From: Nephromyces sp. MM_2019
Taxonomy: Eukaryota; Apicomplexa; Aconoidasida; Nephromycida
Reading direction: 5' to 3'
Assembly: GCA_015657535.1 (NCBI GenBank)
Contig: JADHZB010000963.1
Span: 72,317-136,316 of the forward strand
Length of the DNA: 64,000 nt
This document shows positions 39,435-52,600 of this stretch, piece after piece. The notes below the pieces were generated by a model. It made no database searches. It was not told the DNA's origin and was given only the letters and a program-made list of their open reading frames with translations. Made by a program: the position numbers and the translations under genes. The number at the start of each line of letters is the position of its first letter. The stretch's first letter is position 1.

Positions 39435-42400
39435 CACCAGAGGAAAGGATGAACTACGTAAAAAGAAGAGGAAGAAATGGAAGGAAAAGAAGAATAAACA
39501 GAAGAAAAACCAAAAGAACCAGAAGAAGTAAAAATGCAAGGAACTGTATTTTCCCTCAGCTTTTGTCGCTCCAACTGTTCCTGCGGAAATCAGCAGTATA
39601 ACTCAACCTTCGCTACCTCCCTCTCTCACTGCACGCTGAAAATTACGATTTCCCTTGTTAGTTGCCCCCCCAAAAAAAGCATATTTCCCTCTATATATCC
39701 CGTGTGCATAAGTTTTGGTATGTTAGACCACCTGCTTCTATGCTCCAAAAAAAATGCCTTTCTCCCCTTTAAATGCTCTTCTCTCCAGTGTTTCTCTTTT
39801 CAAATCCTCCTCCTTATCCCTACAGTTTCTTTTTTGTTACTGTTGCTCTGTAAAACATCGAGCTGGGATCAAGCTCGCAGTTGATGAGCAAATCTCCTCC
39901 ACTAGTGAAAACACGCGATCATATTTGATGTATATCCGTGGGGCGAAGGAAGAAGGAGTTTTATTCCTCGCTGAAAGCTACTGCTGTCGGGTGCGGAAAT
40001 TTTCTATATAAAAACCAGCGACGGGGGGGGAAAAACCGCTCGCACCATAACATTAGAGGAGGAGAAAAGCCGCGCGAATGATGATGTGAAGTAGCTTGTA
40101 AATATGGGGGTTACGCAGATTGCCACAAAAGATGTGCGGTAGCTCGCGTGTGTATGTCGCGTGTGTGCGCCTATGTGTGCGCGCTTATGTGTGTGCGCCT
40201 ATGTGTTGGTGTGTGCGCGTGTGCCATTTTTTAAAAATTCAACCATAATCGTGTTAATTTCTTATACTTTTTCCCTGCTTTTGTTGGGCTTGCAAGAATT
40301 TTGTTGTTTAGAATTTTCTACAGTATGCAAGCAGATTTTTGCATTCAATCTAGTCAAAGTGCAAATAGGTTATCAAATATACATCTTCAAAATAAAAACT
40401 CCGCATCAGAAATATTCAAACCCCCTACGGTAAACTTAGATTTGAGATATTCTTGGGTTTAAAAAAAAGGCAAAGAAACGCAAATGAATTTCAATACATT
40501 CCTAAGTTTATTGCTTATTTTAAAGCGTAAAACGGTTTTTTCAAGGCTATTTAGGCTTGAAATATCATCCAAAAAGCATGCAAGACGAATTTTTCTATAT
40601 AAACAAATATTCTGGAATAATTATATGAGGTTAGAGCGCTAATAGAAACTTTATATTTTGCTTTTTGCGTTCTTTAAGAACTAATTACTCTACTGTAGGC
40701 TGTTAGTCAAAATTAATGTTCTTAATTGCGGCGAAAATTCTTCACTTTTGGCTAAGCTAGACCTTTGGAAATTCAAAAATTCATCGAAATTGCATCCAAG
40801 CAAGAGAGAGATAAATTAAAAAAAATCATCAAAGAGAGAGATTAACTGCTGCTATCCAAATACTTTTTTTCTCTAAAAAATCCTCTTCTACACGAAAATC
40901 TGCCTTTTGCCTTGTACTGACACTAGGAGCAATGACTTCGCATGCAAGTGACTTTGTAGTTTGGGCGACGAAATTTCGTCGATATTATCAATATATAAAT
41001 ACTTTGCGTGTGTTAAACGCATTTAGCACATTTTTAGAGAGAACGCACCCTAAAATATGTAAAAAAGCTCATCGTATGCAATTAAAATTAGATTCTCCGC
41101 TTTAAAGGCTTTAATTTTTTATAGAAATCGTAGAAAACTTAAAAAAATGCAGAAAAAAATTTTTTTTGGGTAAATTCTGTAGATTTTATAGTAATTTGTA
41201 AAGAGAAAGCTACCGGATTTTTATGTATAGCTTGAGCTTGTCATAGAATTACAGTATGTGAAGCTGTTATAATAAATTGGATAAGTTTAGATTACCAAGC
41301 TTTTTGTTGTAAAAAGCTCTTTTTTTTGTGCGGATAGGTCGATAGCCAATTTAATTGATTAGAAGCACGAAAATAGCCCAAATAAGCTACTTCCTCTTAA
41401 AAAGCAGCCAATTTCATTTAAATATTTTCGGAAATTACCTACGAACTACACAAAAAAGCTACTTCCTCATAAAAAATACCTTTTTTTCATATTTTCGTAT
41501 TTTTCCTCCTGTTCGCCGACGTTATTCCGATATCCCATCAGGCTCGTCGCTTGCCGAATACCGAAACGAGTGATTCCCAAGCTGCCAGCGTGTGTGCGCG
41601 CCATCACCAGGACCTATCTCCCTCTTCTCATCTTCGCAATCATCACACCTCCAACTTTGACTTTCTTCCTCTTCTTATCTACTTCCCAAACTGATTCCTT
41701 AATCCTCCAAAATCACATCGTCAAGGCTTTTATGTCAATTTTTGGCAAAAGCAGCCATCAGAACCCTCACGCTTCCTTCGATTCCCTGTTTCTAGCTACT
41801 TGCTGAGTAGCTTTCTCAACCTCTGGGAATCTCTAAAAGCCCTAAAATATGGATAATTATGAAGAAAACTTGGTTTTTCCAGAAAATCTTGGAAAAACTT
41901 TTCAAATTGGTTATTTTCATGTTTCGTACGTTTGGGTGTGGTATAGTTGGTTGGCTTGAAATGCTGGAAATGTACTCTTAAAAAGGTTGCTCTTGGAGAT
42001 GCGTAGGCTTTGAGAAACAATATGGGATTTGTTATCAACAAATTTCATCATTTCACACAGATTTTTATAGGGAAATTACTATTAAAATACATAGAAAATT
42101 GATGAAGATGGTGTTTTCTTTGGTTAATGAGGTAGCGTGGAAGTATAAAATTCACAAAAAGGTCTTGGAGGAAGAAAAAAGCTTTTTTAATCAGAAGCCG
42201 CAATGCTTGGAGGGAAATTAGAGGTTTTCTGCTTTGTAGTGACTGAAGTATCTTCATCTTCAAAGGCATTTTGTAGGTAATTTAGAGTTAGTGTAATGTG
42301 GAGTGCTTTTATTCTCTCTTCATCTTTCAAGGTATTTTTTAGGTAATCTAGAGTTGTAATGTAGAACTTTTCAAAATTCTTTTCATCTTCGAAGTAAATC

Positions 42401-43415
42401 CTTACACGATTTAGAGCATCTTCATCATAAAACTCCTCTCAATTCAAAAGGCTAAACTGTTTTTGGCTTATCGTTTGTATAAAGGTTTTGATATTCAGAA
42501 ATTTTTGTGGCATCTTGTTGGAACATCGCATTAATGAGTTTGCGGGGCATGTTAAATGAGTTTTCCACACCCTGCATCTTCATAAAGGCATTGAATTTTC
42601 ATCTTCTGGGCGCAGCTCATTTGGCTTCATCGCTTTCTTTGTGGGTTTTCATATTATAATACTTTCAAGGCGTATTCTAAGATTAAAATACTTTGCAATC
42701 AGTGCCTCTAACTCGTTCTGGAGTATCTTCAAACCTCTAATGATGTACTCTGGAACTTTGCGGCGTTGTTTTTGTATAGCCTTTATTGTTTAGATGAAGA
42801 GGTGATAAGTGTAAGTTAACTTTTGAAGGCCTCAAAGATCATCTTTGGAAAAAATTCGCGAGTATTCAGCTTATGTTATAAGATACTAATTGCCTTTTTT
42901 TTATACGATACTGGAAGCAGAATTTTCTTTTGTTTTTGAAACTAAACTTGCAATCCTGCGCGCGCACGGTTTCTTTTCCTGAGTTGTGAGTTTAGGAAGG
43001 AAGTTATCGGTCATTTTTTTAGTCAAATTATAGCTATTCCTATTTTATTTTTGGGAATTCAAGGGTGATTATATGCATCACTTTTTAAGCCTCAAGAAGC
43101 TTCATTTTGCGCCTCAAATAGAATACAATGTTTTTTCAACTTCAAGTGTTCCGCTTTTAGTCGTTTTTTCGCTTTTGGTATGGCTCCGGGGGGTTGCCAG
43201 GAATGGTTCTTTTGCTTTCCAGTAACCCGTTTGGCGTAGAAAGATATTTTTCTCGTGAGTTTATTCAAGAGGCTGCTCAAGAATAGATATGCTAAATGTA
43301 AGATGAATTGGAGAAATTCAATTTGTTTCTGGTAGACTTTGATGAAAATCTGCTTTTGAAGCTCTTTTTTTTTGCAAAGTGGTATATATGTGATAGTCGA
43401 TTGGTATTCCCCTAG
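39435..43415. other. Divergent intergenic region between K13 and P5CR
   Basis: K13 runs left and P5CR runs right, so this should hold both promoters, the K13 5' UTR and the missing P5CR first exon. The first 100 bp are polypurine on the + strand. Frames at 39534-39884, 40161-40433, 41355-41806 and 43092-43442 are unsupported. A degenerate repeat is present at 42248-42400. Confidence 0.5.
42248..42400. repeat. Imperfect tandem repeat, about 75 bp unit
   Basis: 'cttcatcttcaaaggcattt...taggtaatttagagtt..tgtaatgt' recurs about 70 bp later as 'cttcatctttcaaggtatttt...taggtaatctagagttgtaatgt', with a fainter third copy. It is probably non-coding. Confidence 0.7.
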
Positions 43416-46400
43416 GTTTTCTTGGCTGTGGAAATATGGCAAAGGCGATAATAAAGGGAATCTGTAAGTCTAGGCTGGTTTCTCCGGATAAGATAGCGTA
43501 TTACAATCCAAGTTCTCCTGTCGATCCAGAAGTTGATGCTCTGGGAGTCAAGAAGCTTTCTTCGAACAATGAAGTAAACTTGCTAGCAGATTATCAAAAA
43601 TTTGCCACGTTTATGAATCTCATTTTCATGTGTGATCACCCTATTTCACTGCTTCTTGCTCTCATGAGCTTTACTCTGAAGTTACTGAGGCATTTGAGTG
43701 AAGATTCACTCAGAATATCAGCCTTTGTGATCTCTAGTAAGCTGTTGATCTTGGTCTTTTTCGCTGCAATTTTGCTTCAAAAAGTGATGAAATTAGATAT
43801 GAATTTAGTAATAATCTCTTGATTTTTGTTTTTACCTTCAGGTACTTAAATCTTCGTACACTGTATTTCTTGCCTTCAAGCCTATAAAGTTTAGAGATGT
43901 GATGCTTGGACTATCTGATGATGTTGCGGTGGGGTACTGGGGTGGAGAGGGAGGTTTTGGGGTGGAGAGGGGGGTGCTTAGCATGAGATGTTTCACAGGG
44001 GGATATCTTCATTTCTGTTTTTAAATTTTATTAGCTTTTTTATTAGGTTTTTGCGATGATGTTTGTTGGAATGAACCCCACCTTTTTCTTGAGCTAAATC
44101 CATCTTTGATGGCGAAGACTGTTTATAATGTGTGTGTGTGTGTACGATATATTCTGAAGAGGAGCTTGTGCATGATCACTTCATGTAAAAATGGTGCTAC
44201 TAGCATTTTTGTGAGGAACCTGGGCGTAAATTGGTTGTTAGATTACAGATATACCTGTTTTTTGGTGTGTTAATCACCTTGAATGTTTACATGCGAAATA
44301 ACCCGCTTCTTCTACTGTATTAAGAAGCTGCTTTTCATGAGGGAGTTTGTTGCTTTCACAGATGCACCGCTTTGACGACTGCCGACTAATTGTATCCTTG
44401 TGTGCGGGAATAAGTCTTGAGCAATTAGAGGTAGGATGAAGATGATTTTTTGAAGTTATTTACCGGAAGATATTAGCTGTTTCTTTGGGTTTGTTCTTTC
44501 TTTTTCATTAAGTAAAGATTTCGTATGGAAAACTCTACTTCAGCTATACTTTATGACTTGAAATAGTGTGTAAAATGGTCTATTTGCATCTTCAAGCAGA
44601 GTATTTCCTCTGCGTATAACACACTTATAAACGATTTTGATAGCAGAAGATACCGTAGTAGAAGGATTTTATCACTGTTCACATGTGAAGATTAGCAGAT
44701 TTATGTGTTTATGTGTCACTGATTATGGTGTGTGCTTGTGTGTGCTGTATGATCTTTCAGTCGCTTATTTTCTTATACTTCTTGAAGATAGTGTGTGTGT
44801 GTTCGTGCATGTATGTGTGTATCTTGCTGCATGTGTGTGCGTGTGCGTATGTTGGTACATGTGTATGCGTGTTTCTTGCTGCATGTGTGCGTGTGTGTGC
44901 GTATCTTAGTGCATGTGTGTGTCTATATCTTAGTGCATGTGTGTGTGTATGTCTCCTAGTGCATGTGTATGTGTGTATGTTGGTGCATGTGCGCATGTAT
45001 GTTGGTACATGTGTGTGTGTATGTTGGTACATGCGTATGTGTGTATGTTGGTGCATGTGTATGTGTGTATATATTAGTGCATGTGTGTGTGTGTGTGTTT
45101 ATATCTTAGTGCAAATGTATGTTGGTGCATGTTTGTGTATGTCGGTGCATTTGTGTGTGTGTATGTCTTGGTGCATGTGTATGTGTGTATGTCTCCTAGT
45201 GCATGTGTATCTGTGTATGTTGGTGCATGTGTGTGTGTTTGTATTTATCTTGGTGTATGTGTGTGTGTTTGTATTTATCTTGCTGGATGTGTGTGTGTTT
45301 GTATTTATCTTGGTGCATGTGTGTGTGTGTGTTTCTTGGTGCATGTGTGTGTGTTTCTTGGTGCATGTGTGTGTGTATGTTGGTCCATGTATCTGCCAAA
45401 TCACGGATAGTTTCTACAAATCTTATAAAAAGCTTTTATTTGAGACCATGATGGTATATCGGCGTATTTAGATGCTTAGAATGTGTTTTTAGCGTGACTA
45501 AGTGCATCTTTGCCTTTTAGTATGAGAAAGAGTAGGTCATTGTCTAGTCACTGCTTTACTATGTATGTGAAATTAAACACAAAACTTCATTTGAAAGGAG
45601 TAGCTTGCGTGCTTATAACACTACTCAGCGTGTTTTCAAAGGTAAAGACGGAAAGTTGTTGTATATTTGTGTGCTATTTGCTAGCAAAAAGCTGTGCCGC
45701 ATACTAAAAGAGAGTTATCTCGCTTCTATTGTTTCTGTAGGAGCTACTTGTGGTATGGAAACAGTTGTTTTAATGTTTATTATACATGACGTCTTTTATG
45801 CTGCGTATTGCTTTGTACTTCTTAGCTCATATCATCTTCTTCCATAGTGTGTGTGTAGATGGTGATTTTGCTGTGTTTTTGCACTGCTTTTTTTCTACAT
45901 CATCCCAAATTTTTAGCCAGTGACTACAGCTTGTGTGTACTTTTGCATTCTCCCACTATAGTGAAATGATGTTTGGAAGTGGAATTTGCCAAACCTTGGT
46001 CTAAAAATGAATTTATATACACTATATGAAGGAATAAGGGATTTTTTTGTGCATATTTATATATTCACTATAACACTCGCATTGTGTGTGTGTGTGTGTG
46101 TGTGTTTAGAATTCTTCTTTTTGTCTTCTTTATTATGCTTTTTCTTTGTGCTATATGTCTGGATTTTTTCTCTTTTTTTCTTCTGTATGTACCCCACGTT
46201 TTCATACTTTTTTTCAATTTCTCTTCAGGAGCGTCTAGATATCCCTATAATTAGAGCGATGCCTAATACTCCTGTTTTGATTGGAAATGGAGTCATACCA
46301 TTTTGTGCAAAAGGTTTACCTGAAAAGTTAGAAAGTTATTTCGTTTCTTTGATGAGTTGCTGCGGAACTGTAGTGCGTATTGAAGAGAGGTATATGAACG

Positions 46401-49400
46401 CAGTTGTGGGTCTGAGTGGCTCAGGTGAGTGTGTGATACAAGCGAAATGAGTTTGTTTTTTGTAGTCTGCGAAGAGGAAGAAGTTGTGAAGAAATTCGTC
46501 TATTTTTGACCTTTTTTTGAAGAGCATTCTGTTTTTCTTCTTGATATAGTCGGATTTTGCTTTTTGCTTCCATGAAACTAGCTCTTCTTCTTCTTCTACT
46601 TTATAATTTGTCGTTTTTTTCCGCAATTTTGCACCTTTTATATAACATAGAAATATCGCTATTTCTTTGAGAATAAATGCTTTTTGTTTGCCTGTCAAAA
46701 ATCGCTTATCTGGAACTTTTTTTTTGCTTCCTTTTGTGTAAATCACTCGATTTTGAGTGCTGTTTTTCTGTTTATCAAAAAATTTGCAGTCTTTGAAATC
46801 CTCAAAATTTCCAATAAACATACTTTTTGAAATTACCTTTTTTACGGAGGAATTTTTCGTTAATCAGTTTAGATTTTTGTTACCCTTTTTCTCTTCGACT
46901 AAGAAGCTATAAGAAAGCGTTTCTGAGTGTGTATCTCAGTAGAATAAACTCGTTTCTCTCTCTTCAGGACCTGCATATATCTACACTATGATTGAAGCTC
47001 TTTCTGACGCTGGAGTTTATCAGTGAGAGATTTTAGATATCAGATTGCAAGATTCTGGCGTTTTATAAGATAAAATTTTATTTCATTTTGAATTTTGTGA
47101 ATTCTTGAAGAATCTCTCTTTCTCCTTTTCTTTGTGTTTTTCCGTTAATTCTAGTGAATTTGTTATTCTATCCCTGGAAAATGCTTTTTCCAAGAATTTG
47201 CTTCGTTTTGGCTTTGAGTTTGTTGTTTTGATGTTTTTTATGCTGATTTTCTCCAGTTTCATAGAATCTCAAAATCTTAGAGTTACGCTTTATTGAGAAA
47301 TTTATAAAAGTCGAATTGATTTGCGTTTGCATAGGATTGGAAGGTATTTTTCATGAGAGTGAGAGTGATATTTTATAAGATGGTTTTTTTTTCATTGGGA
47401 AGTGGAGATTTCAAGCGTGTGTGTGTGTGTGTTGGTGTGTGCTGGTTTAGGTTTTTTGGTGTGTTTTTGTGTGTTTTGGTGTGGGTGTGTGTGCATTTGT
47501 GTGTGTAAATTCGCGTGTGTGCATATGTGTGTGTGTAGTTTATTAGAAATAAACATTCTTCTCAAATTCTGGTACCTGCTTATATAATCTTCTTCACACT
47601 TAATAATTCCCATGATTATTCCGACTTGAAAATTTGAGGATAATATCCTGCAAAGTGTTTGAATAACGCTTTGATACTGATTTATATATACTTGGCGCTA
47701 CTATCGCAGCATGGAGCATATCTTACATGCAGACACGATGAAAACCTCTTATCATTAGCACACACAAGGGTACTTAAACGCTGCCAGCTACAGTAGGGAT
47801 TGCTTTTTTTCTTTTTCTTCGGTTAACCTAGTTTCTCTCTCTTTTGAGCTTCCCTCCCTCAGTATTATAGCATACCAAAGTCTTCATAAAGGATTTTGCA
47901 TGAATAAACACTGCAACATTCACATTTCTGCTGTTAAAATTTGCCTCAAATTGGTAGAAAAAGCTGTTTTTTTCAGTGGAATACCAAGGGATTTGGCATT
48001 GAAGATGGCAGCACAGACAGTAAAAGGATCGGCTGAGATGGTATTGCACACCAAGTTGCATCCTGCTATTTTAAGAGAGCAGGTAACATCTCCTGGAGGA
48101 ACTACTATTGCTGGTGTGGCGGCCTTAGATCGTGAGGGCTTCAGGAAATCAGGTGTGTGTATAATTTTTGTACTAAATCTTTAGTCACACACACAGATAG
48201 TTTGGGAAGTATATTTTTCATACGTTTCCGCGCACACTAGCTTCTGAGAACGAGTATATATGGGGTATTTTGCTTCTCCTCTTTGCTCTCTTTAAGTATA
48301 TGAGCTCAAGAGATACCTGCTTTTCTGATTAATTTGTGTTGAGAAGAAGAGTTCATCATACTGGATAATCTATAGGTATCTCTATAAAAAGGTTTTAACT
48401 GTTTCTGCCTGTTCTAGGGCTCTGTGTGCGTGTGTGTATGTGTTTCATTTTCTCTGCCTGTCTTTAACTTTCTTATTAGTTTTCTCTAGCTTTCTAACTA
48501 TGCTTGTAACAAAGTGTAAAGGCCAGGAATTAGAAGGAGAAAACAAATTTTTATGTCGTGCTTTACTCGTCATTTTCATCTATGCTTGAATCTGCAAAAT
48601 ATGATTTAATGCGTTTGATTGGCAATAGTTTCCTCTTGCTGCTTTTGAGCACTTTTGAGGTTGTGAGCTCCTTATAAAAGAGACGTCACATATCATTTTT
48701 TAGTTTAGCTACATATTCTTTGAAAACAATTTGTATTGTTTGCTCATTACCTCTTTTCTAGCGTTTTTTTTGTAGAAATCGCTTTTTCGTGTGTTTGTGC
48801 TTAAAATGAGTTTGAAAATTGACTTTTTTCAGGCTTATAGGATTAGAATATTTCTTTCCACTATGCAATTTAATTTTCTAGTCCTCAATCTTCAATTTTC
48901 TTATCGATTTTTTTTTTGAGATGAGAAGTAGCTTTGCATCAAGTTTCATTAAGAAGTTCCGCATATTTTTGTCGCCTATAGTGTATCTCCCGTAGCTTTT
49001 ATTATTTATCTACCATTATGTGATTGCTATTTGTTAAATATATTCATCCATTAAGTGGGTTTAATTTTGAGGTATTTGCAATTTTTCGAGGAGTTGTGAA
49101 AATCTTGGATTCCTTCATACTTCCTATTTTTTATGAAAGGAAAGCTACAACACCGAGGTTGTTATATTCAAACGTCTATTTAAGACGTCTATGTGTTGTA
49201 TAAATGCTATAAATTTTGAAAAAATACATGAACCCAAAGGAAATACTTGGAGAGAAGGTGTTACAGTACTCTCTGGAGGAAAATTTGCTCCAGAAGAAGC
49301 AGCGTAGCTTGATTTTAAGCCGTTTATTTCGCTGTCCTTTTCATTTCGGAGATTAACAGCGTTACTGAGTTTATTTTTAATCCTAATCTTGCTCTTTTCA

Positions 49401-49697
49401 ATATGGCAAGTATCAAACTAAAAATTCTTCATTATGGGTTACTTCAAAATAATTTTCTAAATAAAAATTAATCAGATTCTAAAAGTCTCATATATAAGAG
49501 AATATGGTCAAGCATATTATTTATGAGCACATGCTGCTCAAAAAGAAAGCCTTTTCCTGCTTTATAGCAAATGAGACGCATCTTCTACTCGGTAATTTTC
49601 AAGAGAGTTTTTTTTGTGTATAGTCTTTGAGGCGGTGAAGGCGTCGCACGATCGGTCCCGTGACTTAGAGGCTGCCTTGAATGCATCTAAAATTTGA
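43416..49697 (+). CDS. P5CR: Pyrroline-5-carboxylate reductase (5' exon missing)
   Basis: The NAD(P)H-dependent last step of proline synthesis, normally cytosolic or mitochondrial. Seven phase-consistent exons: 43416-43573, 43842-43928, 44362-44430, 46229-46424, 46968-47022, 47977-48152 and 49624-49697 (TGA). They encode about 271 residues, the usual family length. Visible motifs are the Rossmann [12 protein letters not shown] at the start, [48 protein letters not shown] across a junction, then SPGGTTIAG and the C-terminal helix [15 protein letters not shown]. The acceptor at 43416 needs one base from an upstream exon carrying the ATG and at most a few codons. I could not place that exon; 'ATGGTTCTTTTGCTTTCCA|gt' at about 43202 is a weak candidate. 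The intron at 44431-46228 holds a large GT-rich satellite. Confidence 0.93.
44714..45400. repeat. Large GT-rich minisatellite in P5CR intron
   Basis: About 690 bp of variable units based on 'tgcatgtgtgtgtgtatgtt', with alternating inserts (tcttggtgcatg, ttggtacatg, tctcctagtgcatg). All reading frames across it are open because of composition; the longest (44713-45471, + strand) is a Cys/Val-rich artefact with no start context and no codon bias. Confidence 0.95.
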
Positions 49698-52600
49698 AAT
49701 AATTAGAGTGCAGAATAATCTGTTATGTACTTTGGCGGCTTTTTCTCTTTTTTTTTCCATAGAAATTAGGTCTGTACTACGTGTGAGCCGAATTTGAAAA
49801 AAAGTATCAGCTTTGACTAGGCTGTGATGCCAAATTTCTTCAGCTTATGCGTAGGAAAATTGAAGTACCACCTGGATCTTAGCTGAGTTTTTTATAGCAG
49901 CTTAATATTTCTTATTCTGTGTGTATTTTCGTTGATTTTTTCTTCTTGGTTTCATTTTATGAATGAAGATTATTTTTTTTCCGCTGAAAAGGATTTTTGT
50001 CAGGATTTAAGCTATTTAGGAGTTTCTGAAAATCTCCGTAGTGATGACACTTGATGTTTTCTAATGATAAGGCAACAGTTTGCGAGCTTCTGATCAAGTT
50101 TCTGCTAAGCTTTGAAGCAAAGTGTGTAGGCATATAGTCCTACTTTGAGCTTTATAAGCACGAGTCATTTTTTTGCTGGCAAAAATTGAGTATGAAAGTT
50201 GGGCATATAATTGTAAGTTTTATCGCTTGTGTAAAAGGTTGAGCAAATAGGCTAGCAGAGCATAGTTTCTCACGTCTATGCTTTGAAAATTATAACAGCT
50301 GCCATGAAATGATTTATCGCTTCTTTTTGCTGGAAGTTGCAGTTTTTCTGGCGTATCTTTTGTTTATTAAAAAATGTTGCTTTCTTTGACGAGAAGATGC
50401 ATCGGCTATATTGGAACAATTTCTTCGGTTGCAAATCTTTTCCTTCAGCATCGTTTTGTATAATTCCAATTCTTCACTACTTCAAGAAGGGTCTGTTTGG
50501 TTAGGCTTGTACTGCTGGTGATACTTTTTGCGAGAGAGAGGTTATCTGCATTGCTTTCTAGGGGCGACTGAGCCTGTATTTATGAAACGTGCGGCTTCTT
50601 GTGTGTTTAATTATTCTTATTGCTTTATTTGCATCCAACTATGCCCTGTTACGACAAAATCGATAGATAAAGTTTTATTAGTAAAAGTATGGCCCGTGGA
50701 ATTAGTCTTATTGTTCATATGAAGAGGAATCTCTGTTACTATTATTGGGGCGCACTCAAGCCTCTATTGAAAAGCGCGAATAAAGAAGAACCTGGAACGT
50801 GGGAAGGAAATAGCGCTCTAGAATACCTTCTCCTTATGAACTGTAATCCGTTAGTTACTTCTTCGCCTATTTTTTTGCATTAGTCTTAGAGATCCGATTG
50901 TAGTGATGGATGATTGTTTTTTGTGTTGCTAGAGTATAGTTTCAGGTAATATTTGGTTTTCAAGATACATGATGCTTGACGGAACCCTAAAAAAAAGGAC
51001 CTTGTATAAGCTCTAGAGTTATGAATACTATGATCTGCAGCCACTGGGAATCCAGTGTGCCACCTGAAGAAAAAAGCTTCTAAGATAAAGAGCTGCAAAA
51101 AAGGGCCACCCCCGAGGGTTGCCAAAGCTAGTCTGCCCACATTTTAGAGCTGAGGTTGAACCAGCGTGAAATCGATGGTTTTAGGTGGCTAAATTTTCGC
51201 CGCTTTTTGAAATTTTTTTTGCATTCCATACTTGAGAAGTTACTATTGCTAAAACCTCTCTTTCGTTATTTTTCCTTGTTTTCTTACGTTCCACCAATTC
51301 AGTATTTATGACAGCCATACTATTGGCATTTTATCGAGTCTTTAATAAGAATATTTAACGAACGCATCGAGAGCGTAAACGCACTATTGATTTTGGATTA
51401 AAATATCCTCCTAAAATTGTAATTATAAGAGTTTAGTTTGGTTAACTAATTACAGCGTATGTTTCTCGTGGGCTTGCAGAGATAATTTCGGTTTTAGGAA
51501 CGCAGGAATTGGTGCTGCAGGAGATAGTTAACTGGTGGTATAGTAGGGTTAACTAGCGCTTTCTACGAGACTGTTCTGGGATTCCTCATTTTGGAAAATA
51601 TTTTGTCGCACACACCTGTAGATTGCAGGTTCAGCAGTGAAATTACTCCCAAGAAAGCTACCCAATCTAGGAATAGCAAATAATCCTGCTCAAAGAATAG
51701 GTTGCAGCACTAGAAGATACTTTTATAGTGCAATTTATAGTTTCTAAGTGGTATAAAATTAAGAAAATATTGTGAGTCTATGCTGAGATATATATTTCCT
51801 TTTTAACTCCGTATCTCCTATTTTCTATAGAAAAAAAGTATTGATATGGCAACCACGACCTACTCTTTTCGGATATTTGCCTAAAGAGAGTGTGCTGGTT
51901 ATATCGTTTCGCTGTTTCTATACCTATAGCTCTACGACTTTAAAATAGTAATACAGCTATTTACGTCATAGCGACAGGAGAGATTGACATAATGAGATGC
52001 TTTCTTTGGTACTGGCTACCAAAACAATATTTTTTGCCGTGAGTCATGTCAGTCACTCTGCAAAATCACAAGGCGGGTAACTTTTTTGCTGTTATTCTGA
52101 ATTTTTTAAAGCTTTAGAGGCCGACATATCTGGATCTATGAACCTGTAGCTTTTACGCTGGTATAAGCTCAGCTTTGGTCTAAAAACCCCAGTCATCATA
52201 TATGATAGAACTGGTTACGTATGCCATGGAGACTGAAAGTTAAGAATTTACCTTGAGCGATATACGAGGGTAAAACATTTCACTGGCACAAATGAAATAA
52301 AGTGCTTTTGTGACCTATAATCGATACCTGCTAGCTAGTCCTTAAAATCTTTCCTCCAGCACAACTGCCCGACAAAAATGCAAATATAAATATCGAACCA
52401 CTGGAAAATCCAGCTTCGTTCAGTCTTTTGATTTCAAGAAAATCCTTTAGTTTTTCGTTTATACCTTTTTTGCTTAGGGTTATTACCAAATAAGTTCATC
52501 TTTGAAAAAGCTGAACTTATGCTGAAATGGTCTGCTTCAGCCATCAAGCAATAGTAGAGGCATGTAACCTGTGTGACCTCTATGGCGTTACAGCCTCTAT

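Noticed and set aside
44713..45471. 252-codon + strand open frame
   Set aside because: Lies wholly over the GT-rich satellite; composition is Cys/Val/Tyr from GT repeats, open in several frames at once, and inside a P5CR intron.
46336..46821. 161-codon minus-strand frame
   Set aside because: Antisense to a well-supported P5CR exon; Lys/Glu richness comes from T-rich intron sequence.
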